From Mesorhizobium sp. WSM3859 (lineage in GTDB: Bacteria; Pseudomonadota; Alphaproteobacteria; Rhizobiales; Rhizobiaceae), in NCBI RefSeq assembly GCF_002295065.1, contig NZ_NSGG01000001.1, positions 582,553 through 646,552 of the forward strand: 64,000 nt of DNA, given 5' to 3'. Of this stretch, positions 30,744-39,870 are shown piece by piece; position 1 is the stretch's first letter, and every line of letters begins with the position of its first letter. Position numbers and translations under genes: made by a program. The notes under the pieces are model-generated. The model did no database searches, was not told where the DNA came from, and worked only from the letters and a program-made list of their open reading frames with translations.

Positions 30744-31119
30744 AATATACTAATGTATCTATAGCTAAACAATAATATCATCATGTATCATGTAAGTTAG
30801 CGACAATCCATATCCGCAAATAAAGCCCATATGCGCGCGGAATGTTGTTATAGGCAGAAAACTTCCTATTTTTCCTTTAAACAAATCGAAGAATATCGAG
30901 GGGATTTGATCGACAAAGGAAAGTCCCGACGAAGCAATGGCGAGGGCCAAAGCCGGTAGGAGTTTCACAAGTTGCCGCGCCAAGCCGTCAGAAGGAGCAA
31001 TCCCTCATCAACGGCTTCCAGATGGCTGAATGAAACTATGATGCCGGATTCCTAAGTGACCTCGGGCGAAGGTGCCGGCGGCTTTGCGCCCTACCTGGCG
31101 GCAAGTCGACATCAACAGG
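30744..31119. other. AT-rich gap before btaA
   Basis: The first 160 bases are clearly AT-rich compared with the rest of the window and run directly into the acyltransferase 5' end. A 72-codon minus-strand frame (30983 to 30765) would need a TTG start, has no ribosome site I can see and no recognisable family, so I do not call it a gene. The PHO box for btaA follows at 31120. Confidence 0.4.
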
Positions 31120-31137
31120 CTGTCACCTGCCTGTCAT
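31120..31137 (+). promoter_or_regulatory. PHO box (PhoB operator) upstream of btaA
   Basis: CTGTCAC, four bases (CTGC), then CTGTCAT: two direct 7-base repeats matching the PhoB box arrangement almost exactly. It lies 49 bases before the btaA ATG, in the position where PhoB replaces a -35 element. Betaine lipids are made by rhizobia under phosphate limitation, so the location fits the genes. Confidence 0.85.
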
Positions 31138-31186
31138 GACGCTGCGCTACCCGCTTGCGCCAACGCAAACGGGGAATCACCTTTCC

Positions 31187-32434
31187 ATGTCGGACGTATC
31201 CGGAGAACTCGTTTATCGTCGAGGCAAGGAAGTCGGAAAAGCCGTCTACCAGAACCGGGCATTGTCGAAGGACGGCATTTCCGAGCGGCTCTTTGCCTTC
31301 CTGTTCTCCGGTCTGGTCTATCCGCAGATCTGGGAAGACCCGGATGTCGACATGGAGGCCATGCAGCTGGGCGCCGGTCACCGCGTCGTCACGATCGCTT
31401 CGGGCGGCTGCAACATTCTGGCTTACCTGACCCGCTCGCCGGCCAGAATCGACGCCGTCGATCTCAACGCCGCGCATATCGCGCTCAACCGCATGAAGCT
31501 GGAAGCGGTGCGTCATTTGCCTTCGCACGGCGACCTGTTCCGCTTCTTCGGCGCCGCCGACACCAGCCACAATTCCAATGCCTATGATCGCTTCATCGCG
31601 CCGCATCTCGATCCGGTCAGCCGCCACTACTGGGAGCGCCGCAACTGGCGCGGCCGCCGCCGCATCTCGGTCTTCGACCGCAACTTCTACCAGACCGGCC
31701 TGCTCGGCCTCTTCATCGCCATGGGCCATCGCGTCGGCAAGCTGTTCGGCGTCGACCCGGCCGGCATCATGAAGGCCCAGAACATTGGCGAGCAGCGCCG
31801 TTTCTTCAACGAGGAACTGGCGCCGGTCTTCGACAAGAAGCTGCTGCGCTGGGCGACCTCGCGCAAGGCTTCGCTGTTCGGCCTCGGCATCCCGCCGGCG
31901 CAGTACGACGCGCTGATCACCGCCGGAGACGGCTCGATGGCGAGCGTCTTGAAGGCGCGGCTGGAAAAGCTCGCTTGCGACTTCCCGCTCAAGAACAATT
32001 ATTTCGCCTGGCAGGCCTTCGCCCGCCGCTATCCGCAGCCCGGCGAGGCGGCGCTGCCAGCCTATCTGGAACAGCGCAATTACAAGACGATCCGCGACAA
32101 CATCGATCGCGTCGCCATCCACCATGCCAACCTGATCAAGTTCCTGGCCCCCAAGGACGCGGGCACGGTCGACCGCTTTGTCCTGCTCGACGCGCAGGAC
32201 TGGATGACCGACGACCTGCTCAACGCGCTCTGGACCGAGATCACGCGCACGGCTTCCGTGGGGGCTCGCGTCATCTTCCGCACCGCGGCCGAGCCCAGCC
32301 TGTTGCCCGGCCGCGTTTCCAGCTCGCTGCTCGACCAGTGGACCTACGAAAGCGACGCCTCGCGCGAATTCTCCGCAAAGGACCGCTCGGCGATCTATGG
32401 CGGCTTCCACCTTTACGTGAAGCGCGCCGCATGA
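31187..32434 (+). CDS. btaA: S-adenosylmethionine:diacylglycerol 3-amino-3-carboxypropyl transferase
   Basis: First enzyme of betaine-lipid (DGTS) synthesis: it transfers the aminocarboxypropyl group of SAM to diacylglycerol, giving diacylglycerylhomoserine at the membrane. The 415-residue product shows BtaA landmarks YPQIWEDPDVDMEAMQL, ASGGCNILAYL (72-82) as the SAM loop, and VDLNAAHIALNRMKLEA. The ATG at 31187 lies downstream of the PHO box; an earlier in-frame ATG at 31136 would overlap that box. The stop overlaps btaB (ATGA). Confidence 0.94.
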   Translation: MSDVSGELVYRRGKEVGKAVYQNRALSKDGISERLFAFLFSGLVYPQIWEDPDVDMEAMQLGAGHRVVTIASGGCNILAYLTRSPARIDAVDLNAAHIALNRMKLEAVRHLPSHGDLFRFFGAADTSHNSNAYDRFIAPHLDPVSRHYWERRNWRGRRRISVFDRNFYQTGLLGLFIAMGHRVGKLFGVDPAGIMKAQNIGEQRRFFNEELAPVFDKKLLRWATSRKASLFGLGIPPAQYDALITAGDGSMASVLKARLEKLACDFPLKNNYFAWQAFARRYPQPGEAALPAYLEQRNYKTIRDNIDRVAIHHANLIKFLAPKDAGTVDRFVLLDAQDWMTDDLLNALWTEITRTASVGARVIFRTAAEPSLLPGRVSSSLLDQWTYESDASREFSAKDRSAIYGGFHLYVKRAA

Positions 32435-33096
32435 GCACGACGGAGCTGCCAGCCAGCCATGCCGAGCTGATGGACGGCGTCTACCGCTGGCAGCGCCACA
32501 TCTACGACCTGACCCGCAAATACTACCTGCTCGGCCGCGACCGGCTGATCGACGGGTTGGACGTGCCGCAAGGCGGCACCGTGCTGGAGCTCGGCTGCGG
32601 CACCGGCCGCAACATCGTGCTTGCCGCCCGCCGCTACCCGAACGCTCGCCTCTTCGGTCTCGACATCTCGGCCGAGATGCTGGAGACGGCGGGCGCGGCT
32701 ATCGCTCGCGAAGGCCTGTCCGGCAAGGTCAATCTGGCGCGCGGCGACGCCACCGATTTCGACGCCAAGGCTCTCTTCGGCATCGAACGCTTCGACCGCG
32801 TCTTCGTGTCCTATTCGCTGTCGATGATCCCCGGCTGGGAAAAGACCGTATCGGCCGCGCTTGCCGCGCTTGCCCCCGGCGGCTCGCTGCATGTCGTCGA
32901 TTTCGGCCAGCAGGAAGGCCTGCCGCGCTGGTTCCGGACGATGCTGCGCGGCTGGCTGCGGAAATTCCATGTTTCTCCGCGCGCCTCGCTGCGCGACCTG
33001 CTTGAATCGGAATCCGAGCGCGCCGGCGCAACCTTCCGGTTCAGAACGCTTTATCGCGGTTATGCATATCTCGGCGTGATCGGATCTTCCAAATAG
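32431..33096 (+). CDS. btaB: Diacylglycerylhomoserine N-methyltransferase
   Basis: SAM-dependent enzyme that adds three methyl groups to the BtaA product, yielding DGTS, a phosphorus-free membrane lipid. The 221-residue product has motif I VLELGCGTGRN at about 51-61, the acidic loop GLDISAEML and the late LAPGGSLHVVDFGQQ. It overlaps btaA by 4 bases and shares its PHO-box promoter. Confidence 0.93.
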   Translation: MSTTELPASHAELMDGVYRWQRHIYDLTRKYYLLGRDRLIDGLDVPQGGTVLELGCGTGRNIVLAARRYPNARLFGLDISAEMLETAGAAIAREGLSGKVNLARGDATDFDAKALFGIERFDRVFVSYSLSMIPGWEKTVSAALAALAPGGSLHVVDFGQQEGLPRWFRTMLRGWLRKFHVSPRASLRDLLESESERAGATFRFRTLYRGYAYLGVIGSSK

Positions 33097-33107
33097 CAAG
33101 CGCTACT

Positions 33108-33164
33108 AGAGCAATTCCAGGAAAAGTGTGAGCGGTTTTCCGTCCGGAATTGCGTAAAAACAAA
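33108..33164. repeat. Intergenic palindromic repeat, copy 1
   Basis: Core 33111-33153: GCAATTCC ... GGAATTGC, with inner GGAAAA and TTTTCC also paired. Related copies occur at 43910 and 47433. It lies between the stop codons of convergent btaB and the serine hydrolase gene. It looks like a dispersed REP-type rhizobial element. Confidence 0.8.
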
Positions 33165-33195
33165 TACAGCCGTTTCTATGAAACGGCGAAACGCA

Positions 33196-34578
33196 CTAAT
33201 GCAGCGCGTTGACTAGCGCACCCACCATCGCTTGTGGACGATAGCCGAGCTTGGCTGGGGTCAAACCAAGCCGCACCACGACCAACTGCTCCGACGGGAT
33301 GATGGCCACCGTCTGGCCGTCATGCCCCTCCATCCAAACTGTGTCCTTGGGCAGGCCGGCGGCGGCACCCGCGCCGGGCTTTTCCTCATCGCCCGGTCCC
33401 TCGATCCATAGCTGACCCTTGCCGTAGACCTTCGAGGCCGGCGCCGGCTCGCGCATCCAGTCGACGAAACCGGCGGGCAGGATCTGGTTGCCGTTCCAGA
33501 CGCCGCCCTGCAGCAGGAACTGGCCGAAGCGCGCCCAGTCATGCGCCGTGGCATAGAGATAGGACGAGCCGACGAAAGTGCCCTGCTCGTCGGTCTCGAG
33601 CACCGCGCTATGCATGCCGAGCGGCTCGAATAGCGCCGTGCGCGGCCATGCCAGCGCCTTGGCCTTGTCGCCGATCGCGTCCTGCCACAGCCGCGACAGC
33701 ATCACCGCCGTGCCGCTCGAATAGGAAAACACCTTTCCCACCTCGCCGGTCAGCGGTTGGGCCTCGGCGAAACCAGCCATGTCCGGCTCGAGATAGAGCA
33801 TTCGCGTCACGTCGGCGACATCGCCATAATCCTCGTTGAACGCCAGCCCGCTCGACATTGCCATCATATCGGCAAGGCTGATGGCGGCGCGGCCATCGGC
33901 CTTCCACGCCTTGAACAGACCCTTGTTGTCGATGGCGATCTTGCCATCCTTGACCAGCGTGCCGACGATCGCGGCATTCACCGTCTTGGTCATCGACCAG
34001 CCGAGCAACGGCGTCTTGGCCGAAAACCCCTCGCCATAGCGCTCGGCGACGACGCGGCCGTTCTTCACCACCACGATGGCGCGCATGCCGGTGCCGGCCA
34101 TCGCGGCATCATCGACGATTTTCGCGACCTCGGGATTTTGCGAGGCATCCACGCGCTCGCCATCGGGCCAAAGCGCATCCGCCTGCGCCGGTGCGGAAGC
34201 TGCCGCGCGCAGCGACGTTTGTCGCGCCTTGCCGGTGTTGCCATCGGGAACTGAGGCGCAGCCGACGCCGTCGCGCTCGACCGCGACGCTCTTGCCCAGC
34301 ACCCAGAGCAGGCCGGCCGAAACCAGCCCTCGCTCCTTGTCGACGGAGACCTTCATCAGCCTAAGCAGCGGATGGCCAGGTGCCTGCACGTCGACCGCCA
34401 GCACTTGGTTCGGATCGCGCCCGGCGATGAAGACGTTCGAGCAGACGATCTTGGCCGAATAGCCGGAGCCGACGCGGATCAGTTCCGGCGGCGCAAAATA
34501 GAGCCAGGCGAAGAGCGCGGCCACCGCCAGGATCACAACGCCAAGCAGCCATTTGATGAATTTCATGACAGCCCGCAT
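33196..34578 (-). CDS. Serine hydrolase, class C beta-lactamase / DD-peptidase fold
   Basis: Membrane-anchored hydrolase of the Beta-lactamase (class C) family, which also includes esterases and 6-aminohexanoate-dimer hydrolase. The 460-residue product has an N-terminal transmembrane helix (about 8-28), about 120 further residues, then the catalytic domain with SMTK (Ser195, Lys198) and a Tyr-Ser motif in FSYSSGTA. A late HDGQ stands in for the KTG box. An ATG four codons downstream (34566) is equally possible. A true beta-lactamase role is not implied. Confidence 0.85.
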   Translation of the reverse strand: MRAVMKFIKWLLGVVILAVAALFAWLYFAPPELIRVGSGYSAKIVCSNVFIAGRDPNQVLAVDVQAPGHPLLRLMKVSVDKERGLVSAGLLWVLGKSVAVERDGVGCASVPDGNTGKARQTSLRAAASAPAQADALWPDGERVDASQNPEVAKIVDDAAMAGTGMRAIVVVKNGRVVAERYGEGFSAKTPLLGWSMTKTVNAAIVGTLVKDGKIAIDNKGLFKAWKADGRAAISLADMMAMSSGLAFNEDYGDVADVTRMLYLEPDMAGFAEAQPLTGEVGKVFSYSSGTAVMLSRLWQDAIGDKAKALAWPRTALFEPLGMHSAVLETDEQGTFVGSSYLYATAHDWARFGQFLLQGGVWNGNQILPAGFVDWMREPAPASKVYGKGQLWIEGPGDEEKPGAGAAAGLPKDTVWMEGHDGQTVAIIPSEQLVVVRLGLTPAKLGYRPQAMVGALVNALH

Positions 34579-34811
34579 CTTTCCCCCGGCTTTTTGGATT
34601 CGCAGGCTCGATTTATGTCATCGATTTGCCGCCATTGCTTCCGCAAAATCATCGCGTCGTCGAGCGCCGTCAATGGATTATCAACCATGTTCGGCGATCA
34701 ACGATGGAGGCGGACGATCTCGTGGGGCGATCGTCCGGAGGGGGCCTGCGAAAGCAACGGCCATCTGCAAAGACCCATCAGCGGCCGGCTGAACCCGGCT
34801 CGGGGAATATC

Positions 34812-35603
34812 ATGCGCCGTCTCGCGGCCATCCTGATGCTGACGCTGCTGGGCGCCTGCTCGACCATCGACGATCTTTCGCCGTTGTCGCCATCGTCGCA
34901 AACGGTTGCGGCGCGCGCGCCCAAATTCGAGGATTCCAAGCCGCATGAATGGGACAGCGGCGCGCCGTGGAACTATGCCATCCACGGCACGGATGTCTCC
35001 AAATACCAGACCTCGGTCGACTGGCCGACAGCGAGAGCCAGCGGCATCTCCTTCGCCTTCATCAAGGCGACGGAGGGTGGCGACCGCTTCGACGACTATT
35101 TCAACGAGCATTGGACGCGCACCAGGGCCGCCGGAATTCCGCGCGCCGCCTATCATTTCTTCTATTTCTGCACGCCGGCGGAAGCCCAGGCGCGCTGGTT
35201 CATCGCCAATGTCCCGAGGGACCCGTCGGCGATGCCGCCGGTGCTCGACATGGAATGGAACCCGAAATCGCCGACCTGCAGGCTGCGCCCCGATCCGGCC
35301 ACCGTGCGCAGTGAAATGACCATCTTTCTGCGGATGGTCGAGCGTCACTACGGCAAGAAGCCGATCATCTACACCTCGGTCGACTTCTTCGACGACAACC
35401 AATTGGCGACCTTCCGCGGCTACCCCTACTGGCTGCGCTCGGTCGCAGGGCACCCACGTGAGAAATACGGCAGCCATCCGTTCACCTTCTGGCAGTACAC
35501 CGGCACCGGCATCGTGCCCGGCATGACCGGCAAGTCCGACATCAACGTCTTCAACGGCTCGGAAGCCGCCTGGAAGAAGTGGCTGCGGCAGAACACCCGT
35601 TGA
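34812..35603 (+). CDS. GH25 lysozyme-like lipoprotein
   Basis: Predicted 1,4-beta-N-acetylmuramidase anchored in the envelope. The 263-residue product opens with a signal and lipobox LTLLGAC (Cys16). The GH25 barrel begins at YAIHGTDVSKYQ (Asp61) and has the DxE pair in PVLDMEWNP (Asp146, Glu148) and the late TFWQYTGTG and DINVFNG motifs. GH25 enzymes are less usual in Proteobacteria. An MltB-type enzyme follows on the same strand after 184 bp. Confidence 0.9.
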   Translation: MRRLAAILMLTLLGACSTIDDLSPLSPSSQTVAARAPKFEDSKPHEWDSGAPWNYAIHGTDVSKYQTSVDWPTARASGISFAFIKATEGGDRFDDYFNEHWTRTRAAGIPRAAYHFFYFCTPAEAQARWFIANVPRDPSAMPPVLDMEWNPKSPTCRLRPDPATVRSEMTIFLRMVERHYGKKPIIYTSVDFFDDNQLATFRGYPYWLRSVAGHPREKYGSHPFTFWQYTGTGIVPGMTGKSDINVFNGSEAAWKKWLRQNTR

Positions 35604-35787
35604 CATCGGCCCTCCCGCCTGCTTTTCGACACGGCGGGCGGCGAAACATGCAACCGCTGGTAATCCGGAGCGGCGCGCTCGTGCGAGTGCCTGGCGCGGC
35701 TCCTGAATTTTGAAATCCCCGCATGCGCCTGTCCGACCCCGGTCCGGGGTCACGATGGGGCCATGCGCTGGTCTCGAAAGGAAAGCG

Positions 35788-36966
35788 ATGCGATTGCGCG
35801 TTGAAATCCTGGCGGCGCTCTTTGTCGGCGCGTTTGCATTGCCCGCCGCGGCACAGGACTGCGGTGGCGATTTCGAGGCCTGGAAGCAAAGCGTAGCGGC
35901 TGAAGCCAAGGCGGCCGGCGTCGGCGTCGTCGGCCTCGACGCGCTGGAGGACGCCACCATCGACGAGCGGGCGCTGGCGCGCGACCGCGCCCAGGGCGTC
36001 TTCACCCAAACGTTCACCGAATTCTCCAACCGGATGATCTCGGCCTTCCGCCTGAAGCAGGGCGCGGCCAACCTGAAGAAATATGCCGAAATCTTCGACC
36101 GCGCCGACAAGGAGTTTGGCGTCCAGCCGGCCGTCATCACCGCCTTCTGGGGGCTGGAGACCGACTTCGGCGCCGTGCAGGGCGACTTCCATACGCTGAA
36201 TGCGCTGGTCACGCTTTCGCATGACTGCCGCCGGCCTCAGCTCTTCCGCCAGCAATTGGTGCCGCTTTTGACGCTCATCGACCGCGGCGTGCTGCCGGCC
36301 GACGTCAAGGGCGCCTGGGCCGGCGAGATCGGCCAGACGCAGATCCTGCCGACCGATTATCTGGCGCACGGTGTCGACGGCGACGGCGACGGCAAGGTCG
36401 ACCTCAGGAACAGCGTGCCGGACGTCATCATGACGACCGCCAGCAAGATCCAGTCGCGCGGCTGGAAGCGCGACCAGCCTTGGGTCCAGGAAGTGCGTGT
36501 CCCCGACGACATGCCATGGGACCAGACCGGCCGCACCAACAAGCTGCCGCTGTCGCAGTGGGCCGAGTGGGGCGTCACCGAGCCCAACGGCAACCCGCTC
36601 ATCGACAACGGGCTGAAGGCCGGCCTGGCGCTGCCGATGGGCCGCAAGGGTCCCGCCTTCCTGACCTATGACAATTTCGATGTCTATCTGGAATGGAACC
36701 AGTCCTTCACCTACGCGCTGACCGCGGCCGTCATGGCGACGCGGTTTGCCGGCGCGCCGCAATTCGACCCGCGCACGCCCGAGCAAGGCTTGAGCGGCGA
36801 CCAGATGAAGGCGCTGCAGACCAAGCTCGAAGCCAAGGGCTACGACGTAGGCACGGTCGACGGGATCCTGGGCACCAACACGCGCGAAGCGATCCGCAAG
36901 GAGCAGATGCGGCTTGGCCTGCCGGTGGATGGCTGGCCGACGCCGGAGCTTTTGGCCAAGCTGTGA
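35788..36966 (+). CDS. MltB-family lytic murein transglycosylase with peptidoglycan-binding domain
   Basis: Periplasmic enzyme that cleaves glycan strands to 1,6-anhydro ends. The 392-residue product has a signal peptide ending AAAQ (about residue 23), the catalytic Glu124 in FWGLETDFGA, the GEIGQTQILPTDYLAHGVDGDGDGK segment split by the family insert, and a C-terminal PG_binding_1 domain at about 333-392. It starts at the ATG at 35788, after GAAAG. The gene ends at a large palindromic element. Confidence 0.92.
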   Translation: MRLRVEILAALFVGAFALPAAAQDCGGDFEAWKQSVAAEAKAAGVGVVGLDALEDATIDERALARDRAQGVFTQTFTEFSNRMISAFRLKQGAANLKKYAEIFDRADKEFGVQPAVITAFWGLETDFGAVQGDFHTLNALVTLSHDCRRPQLFRQQLVPLLTLIDRGVLPADVKGAWAGEIGQTQILPTDYLAHGVDGDGDGKVDLRNSVPDVIMTTASKIQSRGWKRDQPWVQEVRVPDDMPWDQTGRTNKLPLSQWAEWGVTEPNGNPLIDNGLKAGLALPMGRKGPAFLTYDNFDVYLEWNQSFTYALTAAVMATRFAGAPQFDPRTPEQGLSGDQMKALQTKLEAKGYDVGTVDGILGTNTREAIRKEQMRLGLPVDGWPTPELLAKL

Positions 36967-36969
36967 CGT

Positions 36970-37127
36970 GCTCTCCTTCTCCCCTTGTGGGAGAAGGTGG
37001 ATCGGCGCGCAGCGCCGAGACGGATGAGGGGTGCTCCAGCGAAGTGAGACGTCGGCGTTCACTGGAGCACCCCTCATCCGTCGCCTTCGGCGACACCTTC
37101 TCCCACAACAAGGGGAGAAGGGGGAGC
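36970..37127. repeat. Large two-armed palindromic element
   Basis: Outer arms 36970-36999 and 37094-37127 are inverted copies containing CTTCTCCCC and GTGGGAGAAGG; inner arms 37021-37039 and 37062-37080 are also inverted. The element fills the whole gap between the convergent MltB-type and decarboxylase genes and could act as a bidirectional terminator. Such elements are dispersed in rhizobial genomes. Confidence 0.8.
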
Positions 37128-38348
37128 TCAATCCGCCATCGTCTCCAAACTCGCAAAGCCTTGCGGCGCGTCGCCTTCGTCGAACGGCGTCGTCACCTCC
37201 ACGAAGGTGTCGGGGTAAAAGCCGTTGAAGCGGGTCCTCAGCGACAGCGAGTAGGCGCCGATATGGCCGATCTCGATCCAGTCGCCGGTGTCGACCGTTT
37301 CCGGCAGCCAGAACGGACGCGACAGGATGTCGACGGAATCGCAGGTCGCGCCGCAGACCTTGAACGGCACGATGTTTTTCTCGTCGCCATTACGCGTGCG
37401 GATCGCCGGATCGGGGATGAAGCGGGCCGGCAGCGTGATCTTGCCTGTCCATGAATCCGACAGCGACGCCCAGATGCCGTCATTGATGTAGAGCCGCTTG
37501 CCCTTGCGCAGCAGCACCCGCACGATCAGCGACAGGCAGCGCGCCACGATCACGCGGCCGGGCTCCGCCACCAGCGGCATCTGGTCGAACTGATATTCCT
37601 TCAGGTCGCCGGCAAGCCGCGACATCAGCTGGCCGAGCGACGGCATCTCGATGTGCTTGCGGTTGGGATCGTGGCCGTATTCGGCGGGAAAACCGCCGCC
37701 GACATCGAGCCCTGCAATGTCGAAGGTCAGGCGGTTGCGCACCCAGTCGGCCGAGGCCAGCGCCCGCTCATAGGTATCGGGATCCTCGATCTGGCTGCCG
37801 ACATGGAAGCAGAGGCCGACCTTGTAGCCGGTGCGGTTGAGGCGCTCGGCAAGATCGACCGCGTTGGCCGGCCCGGCACCGAATTTCTTCGACAATTCGT
37901 AAGCCGCCTGACCCTTGGTCTGGATGCGCACGAAGACGGTGATAGCGCCTGGGTCGATATCGAGCGCCCGCACCACGCGCGTCAGCTTGGTGATCTCGTC
38001 CTCATGGTCGAGCGAGATCACCCGGATGCCGTATTTCTCCAGCGCCAGCTTGATGTCCGACTGCGCCTTGACCGGGTGCATGTAGAGCATCTCGGCATCC
38101 GCCGAGACCGCGCGCACGGCGGCGAACTCGCCAGGTGAAGCGACGTCGAAAGTGCTGACGCCGGCTTCCACCAGTGTCCTCAGCACGATCTGCTCGCCAT
38201 TGGTTTTCACCGCATAGGCGGTCTTGCCGGGAAACATGCCCATGAACTGCAAGGCATCCGCCTTCAGCACCTGCGGGCGAAAACAGTAGACCGGATCGTC
38301 GGGACGAAGCGCCAGTGCCGCGTCACGGGCATTTTCGAATCGCTGCAT
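37128..38348 (-). CDS. Ornithine/lysine decarboxylase, fold type III (group IV)
   Basis: PLP-dependent decarboxylase that makes putrescine or cadaverine. The 406-residue product has the alanine-racemase-type barrel with PLP Lys48 in AYAVKTN, GLCFHVGSQI, DVGGGFPAEYG, AEPGR for the phosphate, and CGATCDSVD carrying the catalytic Cys336 across the dimer interface. This pattern matches eukaryotic-type ODC rather than LysA. I start at the ATG at 38348, where homology begins. Ornithine versus lysine preference is uncertain. Confidence 0.9.
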   Translation of the reverse strand: MQRFENARDAALALRPDDPVYCFRPQVLKADALQFMGMFPGKTAYAVKTNGEQIVLRTLVEAGVSTFDVASPGEFAAVRAVSADAEMLYMHPVKAQSDIKLALEKYGIRVISLDHEDEITKLTRVVRALDIDPGAITVFVRIQTKGQAAYELSKKFGAGPANAVDLAERLNRTGYKVGLCFHVGSQIEDPDTYERALASADWVRNRLTFDIAGLDVGGGFPAEYGHDPNRKHIEMPSLGQLMSRLAGDLKEYQFDQMPLVAEPGRVIVARCLSLIVRVLLRKGKRLYINDGIWASLSDSWTGKITLPARFIPDPAIRTRNGDEKNIVPFKVCGATCDSVDILSRPFWLPETVDTGDWIEIGHIGAYSLSLRTRFNGFYPDTFVEVTTPFDEGDAPQGFASLETMAD

Positions 38349-38561
38349 TGACGAATCCTCAGGGGCTGGAGCGCGCACAATTAATCCTAGCTAGCCGCCA
38401 AAGAAAACAGTTCTATGTCTGGCGATCCGGCGCGGCCCGGCTGCACGTTTTGCCAACGCTAAACCACCGGTCAGGTTTCGGGTGGCCCTTGCCTGCGAAC
38501 GCATTATCGGTTGGTGAAGTGCAACCGCCGAGATTGCGATCGGCCTGGGGAGGAACAGGAC

Positions 38562-39482
38562 ATGTCCACTATAGCCAGCGCCGCGCCGACGCGCGGACCG
38601 ATGACGCTCAAGGATTGGGCGCAGCTTCTCCTGCTCGGCGCGATCTGGGGCGGCTCGTTCTTCTTTGCCCGCATTGCCGTGTCCGAGATCCATCCGCTGG
38701 CGCTGGTGCTCTTTCGTGTCGCCATTGCCGCGGCAGCGCTTCAGCTTTATCTCGCGATCCGCGGTCCTTCCTTCCGCCTCGCCTTCCCGCATGCCGGCCT
38801 GTTCTTCCTGCTGGCGCTGACCAACAATGTCGTCCCCTTCTCGCTGATCTTCGCCGGCCAGACGCAGCTCGGCGCCGGCGTCGCCTCGGTGCTCAACGCC
38901 ACGACGCCGTTCTGGACGCTGGTGCTTGCCAATGCGCTCACAACCGACGAGAAGCTCTCCTGGAACAAGCTGGCCGGTATAGTGCTGGGCATAGCGGGAA
39001 CGGCGGTGATGATCGGCCCTGGTCTTATTGCCGGCCTCGGCGGGCCGGTCTGGGCCAAGTTCGCGCTGATCGGCGCTTCGGTGTCCTATGCGATCGCCTT
39101 GATGATCGCGCGCCGCTTCAAGGGTGTGCCCTCGCCGGTGATTGCCACCGGGCAGCTGACCGCCTCGACCATCATCATGATCCCCATCGTGCTCATTGCC
39201 TATGGGCCGACGGGCTTGTTCTCGGCCTCGCCGCCGGTCTGGCCCGCAGTGCTGGGACTGGCGCTGATGTCTACCGCCTTCGCCTATATCCTCTATTTCA
39301 ACCTCGTCGCCTCAGCCGGCGCCACCAATGCCTCGCTGGTCACCTTGATCGTGCCGGTCAGCGCGGTTCTGCTCGGCTTTCTCTTCCTCGGCGAACGGCT
39401 GGCGCTGTTCGAGATCGGCGGCATGACACTGATCGGACTCGGTCTGATCACGATTGACGGGCGGCTGTTCGGTCGATGGTAG
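38562..39482 (+). CDS. EamA-family (DMT) transporter
   Basis: Inner-membrane metabolite exporter of the drug/metabolite superfamily. The 306-residue product has ten hydrophobic helices in two EamA repeats: the first begins LLLGAIWGGSFFFARIAV, the second FALIGASVSYAIALMIARR, ending in the EamA-typical FLGERLALFEIGGMTLIGLGLI. An AGGAACAGG ribosome site precedes the ATG at 38562. Substrate unknown. Confidence 0.9.
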   Translation: MSTIASAAPTRGPMTLKDWAQLLLLGAIWGGSFFFARIAVSEIHPLALVLFRVAIAAAALQLYLAIRGPSFRLAFPHAGLFFLLALTNNVVPFSLIFAGQTQLGAGVASVLNATTPFWTLVLANALTTDEKLSWNKLAGIVLGIAGTAVMIGPGLIAGLGGPVWAKFALIGASVSYAIALMIARRFKGVPSPVIATGQLTASTIIMIPIVLIAYGPTGLFSASPPVWPAVLGLALMSTAFAYILYFNLVASAGATNASLVTLIVPVSAVLLGFLFLGERLALFEIGGMTLIGLGLITIDGRLFGRW

Positions 39483-39675
39483 CGGTGTCATGCCACACCG
39501 CCGCCACAATTTATTCACAACCGCGGAGCGGGCTTTTGCCGAAGAGTTTCAACGGCTAACGGCAAATTCGAAGTCGCAAATTCCACAATCATGTCGCAAT
39601 GCAGCACGTTTTCCGCTTGCCTGTGGCCCAAATGACCCTAGACTCCTGCCATAGCTCTGAAGAGGAGGCTATGGC

Positions 39676-39762
39676 ATGGGACTGACGAGGCCGATCAACG
39701 CTTTGATGATTTGTGCCGCATTCGCATTCATCGGTGCCCTTATCATAGGCGTTCTTCCCTGA
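39676..39762 (+). CDS. 28-residue single-helix membrane peptide
   Basis: A tiny frame starting MGLTRPINALMICAAF, with a hydrophobic helix (about 9-27) and a short basic N-terminus. It has a strong AGGAGG ribosome site (39662-39667) at a good distance from the ATG and an intrinsic terminator 48 bases after the stop. That arrangement supports a real small gene in the 388-bp gap 39483-39870. The family is not recognised; a small stress or membrane peptide is possible. Confidence 0.5.
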   Translation: MGLTRPINALMICAAFAFIGALIIGVLP

Positions 39763-39810
39763 CCCGCCAAAGCCGGGAAGACCAGACACCGAGGATAGTC
39801 CAAGAGTTCG

Positions 39811-39838
39811 AAAAGGCCGGGTTCTAACCCGGCCTTTT
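39811..39838. terminator. Bidirectional intrinsic terminator
   Basis: A 13-bp perfect stem AAAAGGCCGGGTT/AACCCGGCCTTTT with A-run on one side and T-run on the other, so it can work in both directions. It sits between the 28-residue peptide gene (plus) and the metF stop (minus). Confidence 0.85.
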
Positions 39839-39870
39839 CCATTGCAGCCTGACTTTCCTCGCAGCCTGTC

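Noticed and set aside
30765..30983. 72-codon minus-strand frame in the AT-rich gap
   Set aside because: Needs a TTG start, lacks a ribosome site and has no recognisable family; kept only as a note.
33196..34578. Antibiotic-resistance beta-lactamase
   Set aside because: The fold family is broad; membrane anchor and a non-canonical third motif do not support a resistance claim.
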